From contig NZ_JAMXFA010000003.1 of the NCBI RefSeq assembly GCF_025370785.1, positions 1 through 64,000 on the forward strand: a DNA stretch of 64,000 nucleotides, written 5' to 3'. Below, piece after piece: positions 1 to 9,775 of the stretch (positions are counted from its first letter, which is position 1; each line of letters opens with the position of its first letter). The notes beneath the pieces are model-generated. The model ran no database searches and was not told the DNA's origin. It worked only from the letters and a program-made list of their open reading frames with translations. A program made the position numbers and the translations under genes. The stretch comes from Laspinema olomoucense D3b (GTDB lineage Bacteria > Cyanobacteriota > Cyanobacteriia > Cyanobacteriales > Laspinemataceae).

Positions 1-1101
1 CTTGTAAGGATAGGAAACGCTGCCTTTTTCATCCTTCCAATATAAGACGGCTTTTGTCCGATCGCTCAGGGGTGCTAAGTTATCTCCTAATTGATAGTTT
101 CCAGCGAAAGCACCTTCTATAACTGATGCCGGAACATTGAAGTAATTTGCGGTTGCTAAAATTGAGGCCAGTTCCCCATGATTTTCTGGCCGATCGCACC
201 ATTGTTGAGCTTCCATTAATCCTTTTAATAAGGCTTTGGTCGCCTTGGGATTTTGATCGACCCAATCTGACCGAATTGCCAAATATTCTTCGGGATGACA
301 AGCCCAAATATCCGCAGTTAAGGTGGCCAGAAACCCAATCCCATCTTTGGCAATGCGATCGGGCCACGGATCCCCGGTACTGAACCCATCCATTGTCCCG
401 GTTTTCATGTTGGCAACGGTTTGAGCCGCCGGAACTGTAATTAAGCTCACATCATTATCGGGATCGATTCCTCCGGCTGCTAACCAATATCTCACCCAAA
501 AATCTTGGTTCGCTCGGGGGAAGGTATAGGCCAATTTAAATGGAACTCCGGTGCTGGCTAAACCAATAATATAGTCTCGGGCCGGTTTTAAATCTAAACC
601 AATATTTTTGCCTTTGTGAATATTCGCGATCGCAATTCCATTGCCCTGAGTATTCAGTTGCGCCAGGACATACATCGGCACTTTGACATTGTTTTTAGTA
701 ATTAATCCTTCGGAAATTAAGTAAGGCATGGGCATTTGCCACTGCCCCCCATCAATTCCTCCCCCAGCCGAAGCGATTTCTACATTATCTCGGGCTGAAC
801 CCCAGTTGGCTTGTTTTGAAACCTCCACATTCGTCATGCCATATTTAGCAAAAAAGCCTTTTTCTTTGGCAATAATCAAGGCGGCTGCTTCCACAATTGG
901 CAGATAACCGAGCTTAATACCGTTGGTTTCTGGGGTGGTTTCTGGACTCAAACTAACGGGAGCAACGGCTGGGGTAGAAGAACTACTATTTGTCGTATTG
1001 CTCGCTTCTGGGGGATTACCTAAACAACCTTTGAGGAACAATGAACCGGCGGCACTAGCGCTTAGAGTAAATAAAAATCTACGTCGTGAAAATTGACTCA
1101 T
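1..1101 (-). CDS. nrtA: Nitrate/nitrite-binding lipoprotein NrtA (3' end beyond window)
   Basis: Substrate-binding protein of the cyanobacterial nitrate/nitrite ABC importer, anchored to the outer face of the plasma membrane. The frame is open from the ATG at 1101 to base 1, giving 367 codons; the family usually has about 440-450, so the C-terminus lies outside the window. The N-terminus has a twin-arginine-like SRRRF motif, a hydrophobic stretch and a lipobox FLKGC with Cys26, then a Ser/Thr/Pro linker and the NrtA/CmpA-type binding fold (motifs such as [13 protein letters not shown] and [16 protein letters not shown]). The related bicarbonate-binding CmpA cannot be excluded from motifs alone, but the N-terminus reads like NrtA. 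nrtB, nrtC and nrtD would be expected to follow, beyond base 1. No perfect GTA-N8-TAC NtcA site was found upstream. Confidence 0.85.
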   Translation of the reverse strand, partial: MSQFSRRRFLFTLSASAAGSLFLKGCLGNPPEASNTTNSSSSTPAVAPVSLSPETTPETNGIKLGYLPIVEAAALIIAKEKGFFAKYGMTNVEVSKQANWGSARDNVEIASAGGGIDGGQWQMPMPYLISEGLITKNNVKVPMYVLAQLNTQGNGIAIANIHKGKNIGLDLKPARDYIIGLASTGVPFKLAYTFPRANQDFWVRYWLAAGGIDPDNDVSLITVPAAQTVANMKTGTMDGFSTGDPWPDRIAKDGIGFLATLTADIWACHPEEYLAIRSDWVDQNPKATKALLKGLMEAQQWCDRPENHGELASILATANYFNVPASVIEGAFAGNYQLGDNLAPLSDRTKAVLYWKDEKGSVSYPYK

Positions 1102-2353
1102 AGTAGTTCCCTTCGATGGATAAAAGCGATTGAATCAGTCAGCTAATTTGGCTTACTGCAAGCCGGGGATTAAAGACAGTTTTCAGAGAAAATAAAATAA
1201 TCAACAGTACAAAGTAACCGCTGAAAATCCTCGGGATTAAGTGTTCCGTAAAGTTTCCTTTACGTTGTTGGCATTTATGATAAGCTTAAATGTTTTATAA
1301 GTAAAGAGATGATTTTAAATCATAGGAAACAGCAAATCTATAGGTATAACTTATAAATCTTCGGGGATAGAACTGACCCCAATATCTGAATTAACTACTA
1401 TATGCAGGGGGAGAAAGTATTGCTTTTTCTACATATAGTGGATTAGACCGTTTGCCAAAAAAAAGAGTGATCCCCCGCCCCCCCTTAAAAATGCCTATGG
1501 GCTTTTTATCATTTTGTAAGAAGTCTCTTATTTCATCCATGCAGGCTCACGGCGTTAGGTCAAGCAAGAGGAGAAAGTATTGCGATCGCCTCTGCCACCT
1601 GAGTAGATGCTGAATTTAATATTCCTAGAGACACCATTGTTTAGTTCTGGGCTGTTGTAATACTCATCGGGTATTAAAAGGTCTATAAAAACCCACCGCT
1701 TCAAGGGTTTGGCTCCACGGAATTAGCCGGAGGATGCCAGCTAAAAGAGAAAACCGACTTGAGGAAAGCAGAGTAAGTATAATTTCCCCGGATCCCCAGT
1801 GACGGTCACTTGATACCCTTCGGCAACGGTGGCCTTAAATTCCTCCGGGTTTAAATATCCGGGTTTAATAGAGTTGTTATTAGCAGAAGGATGCACTTTT
1901 ACCCAATAAACCCAGGCCAAAGAGAGGGAATCAGGCCACTTTTACCCGTGGGAAAAAGCAAAAATATTGTTCATTTTCTCCCCAAATTTGGGTACAATCT
2001 AATGAATCGGCTAATGAGCAGTGGGTTGAGCTTGCATTGCGCCGAGCCCTAGAGAATGGGTCAAAGTTTCTAAGGTAACCTAAAATTATTTTGGAACAGG
2101 GCGAGTAAAGGGGGAGAATTAACCTAGGCACTATCACCTAAATGCTGTTGGGGGAGTAATTCTCTGGAGGATAACTTCTCATGAATAATCTTATATTCGC
2201 TCGTTTACCCACAGGGACCTAACCCCCTTTCCCCCGATCCGGGCAAAGGAGGGGGGAGAAGAGGAAGAAATGGTTTTTGAGGTTAATCCACGGGACTTGA
2301 TATAACGGGTGTTATATCTCCATGAAGTGTGAGGGTTTCTTTATTCTTGTAAA
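1102..2353. other. Long spacer between nrtA and the histidine kinase
   Basis: About 1.25 kb without a convincing gene. It holds the nrtA promoter region with a small inverted repeat GTAAAG-tttc-CTTTAC (1248-1263), a hairpin with arms ACTATATG/CATATAGT (1397-1439), a 13-base direct repeat GAGAAAGTATTGC at 1411 and 1571, one degenerate MITE-like element (1660-1780), and a hairpin GATATAAC/GTTATATC (2299-2318) just past the kinase stop codon that could end its transcript. Short frames in this stretch have low-complexity or frame-shadow translations. Confidence 0.6.
1660..1780 (+). repeat. Degenerate copy of the ~120-bp MITE-like element (copy a)
   Basis: The left end ATACTCATCGGGT, followed by AAAGGTCTATAAAAACCC, aligns with the left end of the better-preserved copies at 8366 and 31290. 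The core hairpin (CACC..AAGGGTTTGG) and the GAGAAAACCGACTTG tail are recognisable. The second hairpin has decayed (AATTAGCCGGAGGATGCCAGCT instead of a GCCTGCGCGGGC stem). Length and order of parts match the family. Confidence 0.55.
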
Positions 2354-5338
2354 TCAGTGGGAATGCTGATGTTGAGACACCCAAAAGGCGATCGCCTGGA
2401 CTAACTCGGTGGGTTGAATGGGTTTGGCCAGATGTTGCTGAAATCCCGCTTCTAGGATTTGCTGACGGTTCGTCTCTCCGGCATAGGCAGTCAGGGCGAT
2501 CGCCGGGATTGAACCCCCCCGTTGTGCTTCCCATTGTCGGAGTTCCCGAATCAGCATATACCCATCCATTTGGGGCATTCCGATATCGCTCAACAGTAAA
2601 TCGGGAATGCACTTTTCAATGGCGGCGATCGCCTGTTGTGCAGAACTCACTGCCCGGACGTTAGCACCATACTCCTGGAGTACAAATTCCAAAAACTCTA
2701 GAGTATCGCGGTCATCATCCACCACCACCAGGGCAATCCCCGCTAAACTTAGCTCACTCTCGGGTAAAAGCGACTCTTCGGGAACTGTAGAACCCAAGGA
2801 GATCAAGGGGAGGGTCACGGTAAAGGTTGCCCCATGCCCCTCTCCATCACTGAGGGCCTGTACTGAACCCCCATGCAATTGGACCAGGTTATGAACGATC
2901 GCCAAACCCAGACCCAACCCTCCAAAGGACCGGGTGGTTTTACTATCCGCCTGCCGGAAATACTCAAAAACATAGGGAAGAAACTCCGGCGCAATTCCTC
3001 GACCTGTATCGTACACTTCAATCTGGGCAAGATGGCCGATGGATCGCAGACGAAGGGTGACCTGTCCCCCTTCGGGAGTAAACTTAACCGCATTTGAGAG
3101 CAAATTCCACACCACCTGCTGCAAGCGGTTCGGGTCTCCTAACACTTCTAGCTCCTCCATCGGCAGGAATGTGGTGATTCGGATTCCCTTGGCTTCTGCC
3201 GCTAAGCGGACCGTTTCTAGGGCGGATTCAATAATTTTTCCTAAATGGACCGGAAGCATTTCGAGGGTCAGTTTGCCGCGCAAAATCCGGGAAATATCCA
3301 GCAAGTCGTCGATCAGTCGCGATTGCAACTTGGCATTGCGTTCGATAATTTCTAAGGCTTGTAAGGTTTTGGCTTGATCGAATTTCCGAATTTGCAGCAG
3401 TTTGGTCCAGCCTAAAATCGGATTGAGGGGCGATCGCAACTCGTGGGACAAGACGGCGATAAACTCATCCCGGACCCGATTGGCCGTTTCCGCTTGGGAT
3501 CTGGCACTTTGTTCGGCTTCATATAATTGAGCGCGGGCGATCGCTTGGGCGCATTGTTGCCCTAATGCCACCATAAAGGCTCGATCTTCTGGGGAAAACT
3601 CTCGGGCCTGGGCAAAACTTAGCCCCATCGCCCCGATGGGGTGTCCCTGTAAAATTAACGGGAGTGATGCTAAGGCTTGATGTTGTACTTTCCTTGGAAG
3701 TTGGGCCAGGGTGGGATATCGAACGCTTAAATCGCTTAAATTTTCTTGAAAAATCGGTTCCCCTATCCGCACGCATTCCGCTAAAGGGACGGGTGCATTA
3801 ATGGGGATATTCTGCCATTGCTCTAGCATCTCTTGGGGATAACCGATCGCGCCGACCATCTTTAAAATCTGGTTGTTATCGACAAGGATGACCAGGGTAC
3901 CGGCTTTCGCATCAAGGGATGTAATCCCTTGATTAACGACCACTTCGGCCACTTCACTGGGGGTGAGTGCCTCGGACAGGGCAGCGGTGACTGCTTGTAA
4001 GCGCGCAGTTCGCGCTGCAGCCTGTTCTGCCATCTGCCTTGCTTGTTGCGCTTGTTCGTAGAGTCGGGCATTATCCACGGCGAGGGCGGCGCGTCGGGCC
4101 AGTTCTTCGGCCATGTTCAGGTCGGAGCGATCGTAGCGACGGCCCGATTCAGCAGCGATAAAGGAAATCGCTCCCACGGACCGTCCCCGGGCAATCATAG
4201 GGACGATCATCACGGAACTAAACCCGACTTCTCTGAGAATTTGCAAATGTTCTTCATCCTTGGCCGCTTCTATCAGCAACTGTTCAGGAATATAGGGATA
4301 TAGCTCAGACATTCCGGTCCGTAAGACTTCGGGCAAACCCCGTGGTTCGTCGAGATCCACGGGATATTTCTGGTTAAGTTCTTTGGCCCAGGCCACTTTT
4401 TCAGGATTGCTATGGGCGGTGATCGGGAGTTGGAGTTTGCCATTTTCTGCAACTACAGAGACGGTACACCAGTCGGCCAGGTGAGGTACCGTCAGGTTGG
4501 CTACGGTAGCTAAGGTGGTCTGATAATCGAGGGAACTGGAGAGGATGGTACTCGCCTCGGAGAGATACTGTTGGGCGTTTTCCGTGCGCTTGCGATCGCT
4601 CTGGTCGAGGGCAAAAAATACCCCTTCTTCGGCGGTATCCTCAAACACGGCTCCCCCACTAATGCAAGACATCCGCGTGCCATCTTTGCGAATAAATTCC
4701 TTTTCGTAAGGGGTGCAATATCCTTGAATTAAGGCTTCTGCTCTGGCCTCCCCATCTGCCTGATGATACTCCGGTGGGGTGATGCTTTCCCAGGAGAGTC
4801 CTTGGGTTTCAAATTCTTCTCGGGTATAGCCTAACATCTCAATCATGGCATCATTGGCCTCGGTAATCTGGCCGGTGATATCCCAAAAGCCCATGCCAAT
4901 CATATTGGACTCAAAAATTCGACGAAACCGCGATTCAGTTTTCTGAAAGGCTTGCTCGACTCGTTTATACGCCGTTATATCCCGAGAAATACTCAGGACA
5001 AACTCTACCGTACCCTCTGCTACAACTTCTGGAAAGATCTTTGCTTGAAAAAACCGCATTCCCTCGCCTCCTTGGAAGTGGTATTCAAATAAGCATTCGC
5101 AGCCGGTGGCAAAGGTGTGGTGCAAGTGCTGTTGATATAGGCGGGCAAGGGGTTCTGGAATCCCTAATTCTTGATGGGTTTTGCCGAGAATGGCTTCAGC
5201 AGGTATCCCTATTGCTTTTTCTACAGCCCGGTTAATGTAAACGTGGCGAAGGTGGCGATCAAAACGGGCGATTCCATCGGCGGCATGGTCTGCCAGGGAT
5301 TTGAACTGTTGCTCTTGACGGTGGAGTTCTTCTTCCAT
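2354..5338 (-). CDS. Hybrid sensor histidine kinase, PAS-PAS-GAF-GAF-HisKA-HATPase-REC
   Basis: A 994-aa, probably soluble sensory kinase with no clear membrane segment. Domain order: PAS (about 1-130), PAS/PAC (130-255), GAF (270-430), GAF (455-610), dimerisation/phosphoacceptor domain with His632 in SHELRSP, HATPase with DTGRGI and GLGLGLAIV motifs, and a C-terminal receiver with acidic pocket VVDDD and phosphoacceptor Asp918 in LLLSDIGMP. It should autophosphorylate on His632 and relay to its own receiver; no output domain or neighbouring regulator is present, so the target is unknown. The first GAF keeps the LADWC motif common in cyanobacterial sensor kinases; no clear bilin-binding CH motif was noted. 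The frame stays open upstream of the ATG to a TAA at 5447-5449 and encodes what looks like the end of another PAS domain (..SLQEISDRK), so the protein may have lost an N-terminal sensor. Confidence 0.9.
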   Translation of the reverse strand: MEEELHRQEQQFKSLADHAADGIARFDRHLRHVYINRAVEKAIGIPAEAILGKTHQELGIPEPLARLYQQHLHHTFATGCECLFEYHFQGGEGMRFFQAKIFPEVVAEGTVEFVLSISRDITAYKRVEQAFQKTESRFRRIFESNMIGMGFWDITGQITEANDAMIEMLGYTREEFETQGLSWESITPPEYHQADGEARAEALIQGYCTPYEKEFIRKDGTRMSCISGGAVFEDTAEEGVFFALDQSDRKRTENAQQYLSEASTILSSSLDYQTTLATVANLTVPHLADWCTVSVVAENGKLQLPITAHSNPEKVAWAKELNQKYPVDLDEPRGLPEVLRTGMSELYPYIPEQLLIEAAKDEEHLQILREVGFSSVMIVPMIARGRSVGAISFIAAESGRRYDRSDLNMAEELARRAALAVDNARLYEQAQQARQMAEQAAARTARLQAVTAALSEALTPSEVAEVVVNQGITSLDAKAGTLVILVDNNQILKMVGAIGYPQEMLEQWQNIPINAPVPLAECVRIGEPIFQENLSDLSVRYPTLAQLPRKVQHQALASLPLILQGHPIGAMGLSFAQAREFSPEDRAFMVALGQQCAQAIARAQLYEAEQSARSQAETANRVRDEFIAVLSHELRSPLNPILGWTKLLQIRKFDQAKTLQALEIIERNAKLQSRLIDDLLDISRILRGKLTLEMLPVHLGKIIESALETVRLAAEAKGIRITTFLPMEELEVLGDPNRLQQVVWNLLSNAVKFTPEGGQVTLRLRSIGHLAQIEVYDTGRGIAPEFLPYVFEYFRQADSKTTRSFGGLGLGLAIVHNLVQLHGGSVQALSDGEGHGATFTVTLPLISLGSTVPEESLLPESELSLAGIALVVVDDDRDTLEFLEFVLQEYGANVRAVSSAQQAIAAIEKCIPDLLLSDIGMPQMDGYMLIRELRQWEAQRGGSIPAIALTAYAGETNRQQILEAGFQQHLAKPIQPTELVQAIAFWVSQHQHSH

Positions 5339-6613
5339 AGTTTTGCGATCGCTGATCTCTTGAAGGCTGATAGGGAGATAGAGGATTTGGCTTGAGTTCT
5401 GTTTTAGGAGAGTGGGGTTAATCAGAAGGGGAAATTGTAGGTCCTTTTACCGCAGGGGTTTGGATGGGCAGATTTACTCTGGGCGATCGCTACTCCTGGG
5501 AATTCCTTCGGCTAAATCGGACCTATTTTCTAAGGGTAATACATCAACAATCGGTTTGTCGGTTCATTCTACAACGGGATAGCCCTGCCTCTGGGCCCAG
5601 ACTATCGAGTCCGTCTAAGAGGTGGTGTTCCGTAGTGATGCGGACTATTCCCCACCCTGAGTGTTTAAGCCGTTCCATCCATTTCTGAGCCATCTCTTCT
5701 AATGCTTTCCTTCCGTTCTCATGCTTTCCGTTCGGTTCGATCAGTTTAGGATGGCTAGTCTTGCTAACCACTCTGGGCGATCGCTATCCCCCCCATTTCA
5801 ACGTTATCACAGCACTAGACTTTGGAGACCCCTTCAGTTACACCCCGATCCACCTCGGGTTCGTCACAATGGACATCGCTGCTACAGATGGAACCACAGC
5901 AGAACAAGGCGGCGCACAAGCAGTAATCTTACTTACCAGGGGGCTTATTTGAGATCTGTTAACCATACAAGATTTTAACTTTTTTGTCAACTGTTTTTGG
6001 CCGAATTCATCGGAGTCGCTAATTTTTCCAAGGGTCTGATTGAAAAAAGAGCGTCAGTCTCGATTATTTCTCTACCCCCCAGAGGAAGAAATGGGTGGAA
6101 AAGCCCCTCGCCAAGTTCTTGGACTGATTTAGATCCTTATCAGTCTAAATCAGACTAACCGTTCCATTCAAGGGGGGAAAATGCGCCTTTACATACCACA
6201 TTGTTCGTTTAATATCTGCATCAACTTAAACCAAAAATGTATAACCCGATGGAAAACCCCATATTTTAGGTGAATACCGGGGGAGGACCGGGTACAGTGG
6301 AAACCTGAAGATAGGGATAAAAAATCGCCGGTGTGATGGGAACCCATTGGGAGTCAGTCTCAACCCAGAGGGAACAGGAACTCCCCTGAAAGTTCTACGG
6401 GTTTAACTAACCCAATTTCGGCCTTAATTCAGGGACCAATGATGGGGAACTGGGAAGGTACAGTTTGAATACAAGGTCTGAAATTTGACCTTTGAGCGAT
6501 CGCCCTTTCTCTTGGGCCAAGGGTGGGTGCTAGGGGGTCAAACCCCCTGAGTGTGGTCATAATAGGCCCACATCCCCCCACTCCCCACCCTTCCCAAACT
6601 GGGCTTCTCAAAC
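5339..6613. other. Long spacer with possible gene remnants
   Basis: About 1.3 kb between the kinase and pepP. Immediately upstream of the kinase start lies a half-PAS remnant in the kinase frame (5339-5446). A 75-codon minus-strand frame at 5544-5771 has protein-like composition (for example WGIVRITTEHHLLDGLDSLG) but no recognised family and no convincing ribosome site. A hairpin with arms CTGATTTAGA/TCTAAATCAG sits at 6124-6153. No RNA gene was recognised. Confidence 0.5.
5544..5771 (-). pseudogene. Unrecognised 75-codon ORF, possible gene fragment
   Basis: This minus-strand frame reads as a plausible globular protein segment (Trp-rich helix EEMAQKWMERLKHSGWG, then RITTEHHLLDGLD). The next downstream frame continues with a similarly protein-like stretch (TDKPIVDVLPLENRSDLAEG) before stopping, which would fit one frameshift in an older gene. 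I do not recognise the family. It could equally be a chance open frame in a spacer. Confidence 0.25.
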
Positions 6614-7912
6614 TTATTTAGGCACGCCTTCAGTTAAGACTTCCTGTCCATCTGGGGTCACCAATACATCATCCTCAATCCGCACCCCAATTCCCCGCCA
6701 GCAGTCCGGGATTTCCGGTTGTCCTTCCACAGGTTTTGTTTCCAAGCCGATATAAATTCCCGGTTCTACAGTTAGCACATTTCCCGGCTGCAAATTCTGG
6801 GGTTCTTCTCCATTTTGATACACTCCCACATCATGGACATCTAAACCCAACCAATGCCCCGTTCTGTGCATATAAAAGGGTTTATATTTTTCCTCTTTAA
6901 TAATTTCCTCAATGTCTCCAGTGAGGAGTCCAATTTCCATTAATCCTTCCACCAAAACCCGGACCGCTGTGTCGTGAATTTTGCTGTAGGGGTTCCCGGG
7001 TTGCACTTGGGCCGTTGCCTGTTTTTGCGCCTCCAAAACAATATCGTAAATCGTCTGTTGTTCCGGGGTAAACGTACCACTCACGGGAAAAGTTCGGGTA
7101 ATATCGGCATTGTAATACCCATAGGCACAACCGGCATCAATCAGCAATAGATCGTTCTCTTGCAGTTGGCGATCGTTTTCGATATAGTGCAGAATGCAGC
7201 TATTCCCACCGGAAGCAACAATCGAGGGATAAGCAAACCCATTGCCTCCCTGCAAGCGAAATAAATGCTCCATTTCTGCTTGAATTTCATACTCATATCG
7301 CCCGGGTTGTGCGAACTCTTGAGCATGAATGTGCGCTTTGACTGAAATTTCTGCCGCTTTTCGCATCAGTTCTAATTCTGCCGGACTTTTTACCAAGCGC
7401 AACGGGTGTAAAATCGTCCCTGAATCTTGAATTGCGACGGGTCCAGTTCCCCGCTTGGGATAGGTTCTCATCAACCGCTGCCAGTGGGTTAGAACTGTTT
7501 CATTAAACCGGCGATCGCGCCCAAGGTGATAGTATATGCAACTGGCTTTAATTAAATATTGCGGTAACTTTTCTTCCAGTTCACTAATCGGATAGGCTTC
7601 ATCTGCACCATAGCGTTCTTTTGCACCTTCCACCCCCATCCGGTATCCCGTCCACACCTCTTTTTCGGGGTCCTTGGGTTGTACGAACAGCACAAATTTA
7701 TGTTCTTCATGATGGGGTGCCAACACCGCCACCGCATTGGGTTCATTGAACCCGGTTAAATAGTAAAAATCACTATCTTGCCGAAATGTATATTCCACAT
7801 CATTGTGCATAACTGCCATCGGCGCACTCCGAAAAATCGCGGTCCCACTGCCGATTTTTTCCATCAGTGCCTGCCGTCGTTGCTGATATTCTGCTGCTTC
7901 GATCATGGTCAT
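6614..7912 (-). CDS. pepP: Aminopeptidase P (Xaa-Pro aminopeptidase)
   Basis: A 432-aa M24B metallopeptidase that removes an N-terminal residue preceding proline, in the cytoplasm. The N-terminal creatinase-like domain (about 1-135, motif DSDFYYLTGFNEP) is followed by the pita-bread catalytic domain. The dinuclear metal ligands are visible: Asp in LIDAGCAYGYYNADITR (two Asp), His in GHWLGLDVHD, Glu in VEPGIYIG and Glu in IRIEDDVLVT. Length matches the family (about 430-440 aa). It starts MTMIEAAEYQQRRQ; the Met at position 3 is an equally good start. The gene appears monocistronic. Confidence 0.95.
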   Translation of the reverse strand: MTMIEAAEYQQRRQALMEKIGSGTAIFRSAPMAVMHNDVEYTFRQDSDFYYLTGFNEPNAVAVLAPHHEEHKFVLFVQPKDPEKEVWTGYRMGVEGAKERYGADEAYPISELEEKLPQYLIKASCIYYHLGRDRRFNETVLTHWQRLMRTYPKRGTGPVAIQDSGTILHPLRLVKSPAELELMRKAAEISVKAHIHAQEFAQPGRYEYEIQAEMEHLFRLQGGNGFAYPSIVASGGNSCILHYIENDRQLQENDLLLIDAGCAYGYYNADITRTFPVSGTFTPEQQTIYDIVLEAQKQATAQVQPGNPYSKIHDTAVRVLVEGLMEIGLLTGDIEEIIKEEKYKPFYMHRTGHWLGLDVHDVGVYQNGEEPQNLQPGNVLTVEPGIYIGLETKPVEGQPEIPDCWRGIGVRIEDDVLVTPDGQEVLTEGVPK

Positions 7913-8068
7913 TTTCTAATCAAACGAGGTTTTCAGTGATTGCTGTCACAGGATACAAGTGTTTATTATCACAGATTTTCCCGATCGCGATCGGCCTGGT
8001 TTCCTGCAAAATAGCGCAAAGTAACATTAGGGAATCTACAATTTTTTTAAGAGGATGCAGTAGCTTTT

Positions 8069-8275
8069 ATGATTGACTTTCTGGTAGAATCTGCATTTAA
8101 AACCGGATGCCTCAGCGTTGAGTCCGAAGCATTAATCCGCCAAGTCCTCGCCACCAAAGGTTGTAAGTCAGCGGATCTAGACTCGCTGCAAAAACTCTGG
8201 GATGCTCTCAATACCGGCTGTATTCGTCGCGAAGCAGGTTCCAAATTGGCCATGCCTCTACTAGAAAGGCGCTAA
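8069..8275 (+). CDS. Small conserved-looking hypothetical protein (68 aa)
   Basis: ATG start, with AAGAGG at 8048-8053 about 15 bases upstream, rather distant for a ribosome site. The 68-aa product is Leu/Ala-rich and predicted mainly helical, with two Cys (CLSVES, GCKSADLD) and no signal peptide or membrane segment. It resembles small cyanobacterial hypothetical proteins of the type MIDFLVESA..TGCLSVESE, but I cannot assign a function. It is divergent from pepP with about 150 bp between starts. Confidence 0.65.
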   Translation: MIDFLVESAFKTGCLSVESEALIRQVLATKGCKSADLDSLQKLWDALNTGCIRREAGSKLAMPLLERR

Positions 8276-8365
8276 CGCTCTAGGGCGGTTCCATCAATTT
8301 TAACTAATTTAACATCCACTACAAGCATCCAGGCAGGTTTCTAACCGGCCTTATTTTTATGGCTA

Positions 8366-8488
8366 ATACTCCATCTGGTGCTGATATCTCGATAAAAATC
8401 CACACCCTCAAGGGTGGGACACTTGCAGACAAAGCCTGCCTACGCAGGCTAATACAGAAAACCGACTTGTTATAACCAGATTTGGCAT
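8366..8488 (+). repeat. MITE-like palindromic element (copy b)
   Basis: A 123-bp copy with imperfect terminal inverted repeats (left ATACTCCATCTGGT, right ACCAGATTTGGCAT) and two internal hairpins: CACCCTcaAGGGTG and AGCCTGCCTACGCAGGCT. Size and part order match the copy at 31290-31411. No open reading frame fits inside, so a transposase would have to act in trans. Confidence 0.75.
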
Positions 8489-8490
8489 AA

Positions 8491-8670
8491 CCCCCCATCC
8501 TCCCCATCTCCCCCATCCTCCCCATCTCCCCCATCCTCCCCATCTCCCCCATCTCCCCCATCCTCCCCATCTCCCCCATCCTCCCAATCTCCCCATCCTC
8601 CCCATCTCCCCCATCCCCCCATCTCCCCCATCCTCCCCATCCTCCCCATCCTCCCCATCCCCCCATCCTC
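8491..8670 (+). repeat. 9-bp tandem array CCCCATC(T/C)(C/T), G4-prone on minus strand
   Basis: About 20 degenerate copies of CCCCATCTC/CCCCATCCT. The minus strand has dense GGGG runs separated by 2-5 bases, a pattern able to form G-quadruplexes. The same array occurs at 12280-12373. Open frames through it (Gly-Trp/Gly-Asp repeats on the minus strand) are artefacts of the repeat. Confidence 0.9.
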
Positions 8671-8711
8671 TAAAATATTCAATAGAGGAGAAAAACTTTG
8701 GAGGAACGCGC

Positions 8712-9767
8712 TTGACTACCCTAACTCCCCCTGTGGTGACGTATCGAATGCCTGCTGAATGGGAACCCCATCAGGCTTGTTGGTTGGCTTTTCCGAGTCA
8801 TGAGGACCTCTGGATGGAGAGTTTAGAGGCGGCGCGTCGTGAATTTGTGGACCTCTGTTGGGCGATCGCTGACCCGGATCCTGTCTCCGGCGAATGTCGT
8901 GGTGAAATGTTAGAAATTCTGGTCCTCAATGCAGCGGGACAAGGTATCGCTGAAGCTGCCTTAAAAGGGATTGCGGCGCGATTTCATATTATCCCCTTTG
9001 GAGATATTTGGCTGAGGGATATTGGCCCAATTTTTCGCTTTGAAACTGAGAACACCCTGGCTACAGTCTGGTTTGATTTTAATGGATGGGGTGAAAAATA
9101 CCTCCTACCCGGTGATGCTGAAGTTGCAAAAAGCATTAGCGATCGCCTCAATTTACCCAGTTACCATTTCCCCATTACCCTAGAAGGTGGGGCGATCGAA
9201 GTGGATGGGGAAGGCACTTGTTTAACCACTCGGCAATGTTTGTTAAATGCCAATCGCAATCCCCAACTCACTCAAGGGGAATTAGAAGAGATTCTGCTGG
9301 CTGCTTTTGGTGTGTCTAAAGTCTTGTGGTTAAATCAAGGCTTACTCAACGATCATACCGATGGACATATTGACACGATCGCCCGGTTTATTGCGCCTGG
9401 GGTGGTCTTGTGCATGGAACCGCGAGATCCGGATGATCCAAATGCTGCAGTCCTCACGGAAATTGCCCAGAATTTGTCAGAAATGACCGATGCTAAAGGG
9501 CGTCCTTTACAAGTAGTTCGCATTCCTTCGCCGGGTAAAATTGTCGATGATAGTGGCGAAATTGTCCCAGCGAGTTATGCCAATTTTTATATCGGAAATA
9601 GTACCGTTGTTGTTCCCACCTACGGCTCAAAGTATGATCCAGAAGCAGTAGAGGCGATCGCCAAACTGTTCCCCACTCGCCGGACCATCGGGCGATCGGC
9701 AAAAGCAATTTTATTAGGCGGTGGTGCTTTTCACTGCATCACGCAACAACAACCGGCAAGGAGGTAG
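8712..9767 (+). CDS. aguA: Agmatine deiminase
   Basis: Hydrolyses agmatine to N-carbamoylputrescine and ammonia in the cytoplasm. The 351-aa product has the guanidino-group-modifying fold: N-terminal motif MPAEWEPHQACWLAFP, the segment FGDIWLRDIGP, the substrate-site stretch LEGGAIEVDGEG, LNDHTDGHIDTIARF with the catalytic His, and the C-terminal GGGAFHCITQQ with catalytic Cys342. Length is normal for the family. The TTG start is supported by GGAGGAA about 7 bases upstream; a GTG or ATG a few codons further in (before MPAEW) is possible. The next gene, aguB, encodes the following enzyme, so the pair converts agmatine to putrescine. No arginine decarboxylase lies in the window. Confidence 0.93.
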   Translation: MTTLTPPVVTYRMPAEWEPHQACWLAFPSHEDLWMESLEAARREFVDLCWAIADPDPVSGECRGEMLEILVLNAAGQGIAEAALKGIAARFHIIPFGDIWLRDIGPIFRFETENTLATVWFDFNGWGEKYLLPGDAEVAKSISDRLNLPSYHFPITLEGGAIEVDGEGTCLTTRQCLLNANRNPQLTQGELEEILLAAFGVSKVLWLNQGLLNDHTDGHIDTIARFIAPGVVLCMEPRDPDDPNAAVLTEIAQNLSEMTDAKGRPLQVVRIPSPGKIVDDSGEIVPASYANFYIGNSTVVVPTYGSKYDPEAVEAIAKLFPTRRTIGRSAKAILLGGGAFHCITQQQPARR

Positions 9768-9775
9768 CAACCACC

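Larger units (their letters stand above)
8276..8711. other. Repeat-filled spacer upstream of agmatine deiminase
   Basis: This 436-bp spacer is nearly all repeat: a MITE-like element (8366-8488) followed directly by a pyrimidine-rich 9-bp tandem array (8491-8670). Only about 40 bp remain between the array and the start codon, so the promoter of the downstream gene must lie in, upstream of, or be made by these repeats. Confidence 0.7.

Noticed and set aside
1102-1440. NtcA binding site for nrtA
   Set aside because: No GTA-N8-TAC match; only spacings of 10 (for example at 1248 and 1419) were seen.
5761-5952. 63-codon plus-strand ORF in the kinase/pepP spacer
   Set aside because: Protein-like in part but no start signal and no family; antiparallel to another weak frame.
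8319-8682. Minus-strand ORFs with Gly-Trp-Gly-Asp repeats
   Set aside because: They are translations of the 9-bp tandem array in three frames, with no ribosome site or homologous pattern.
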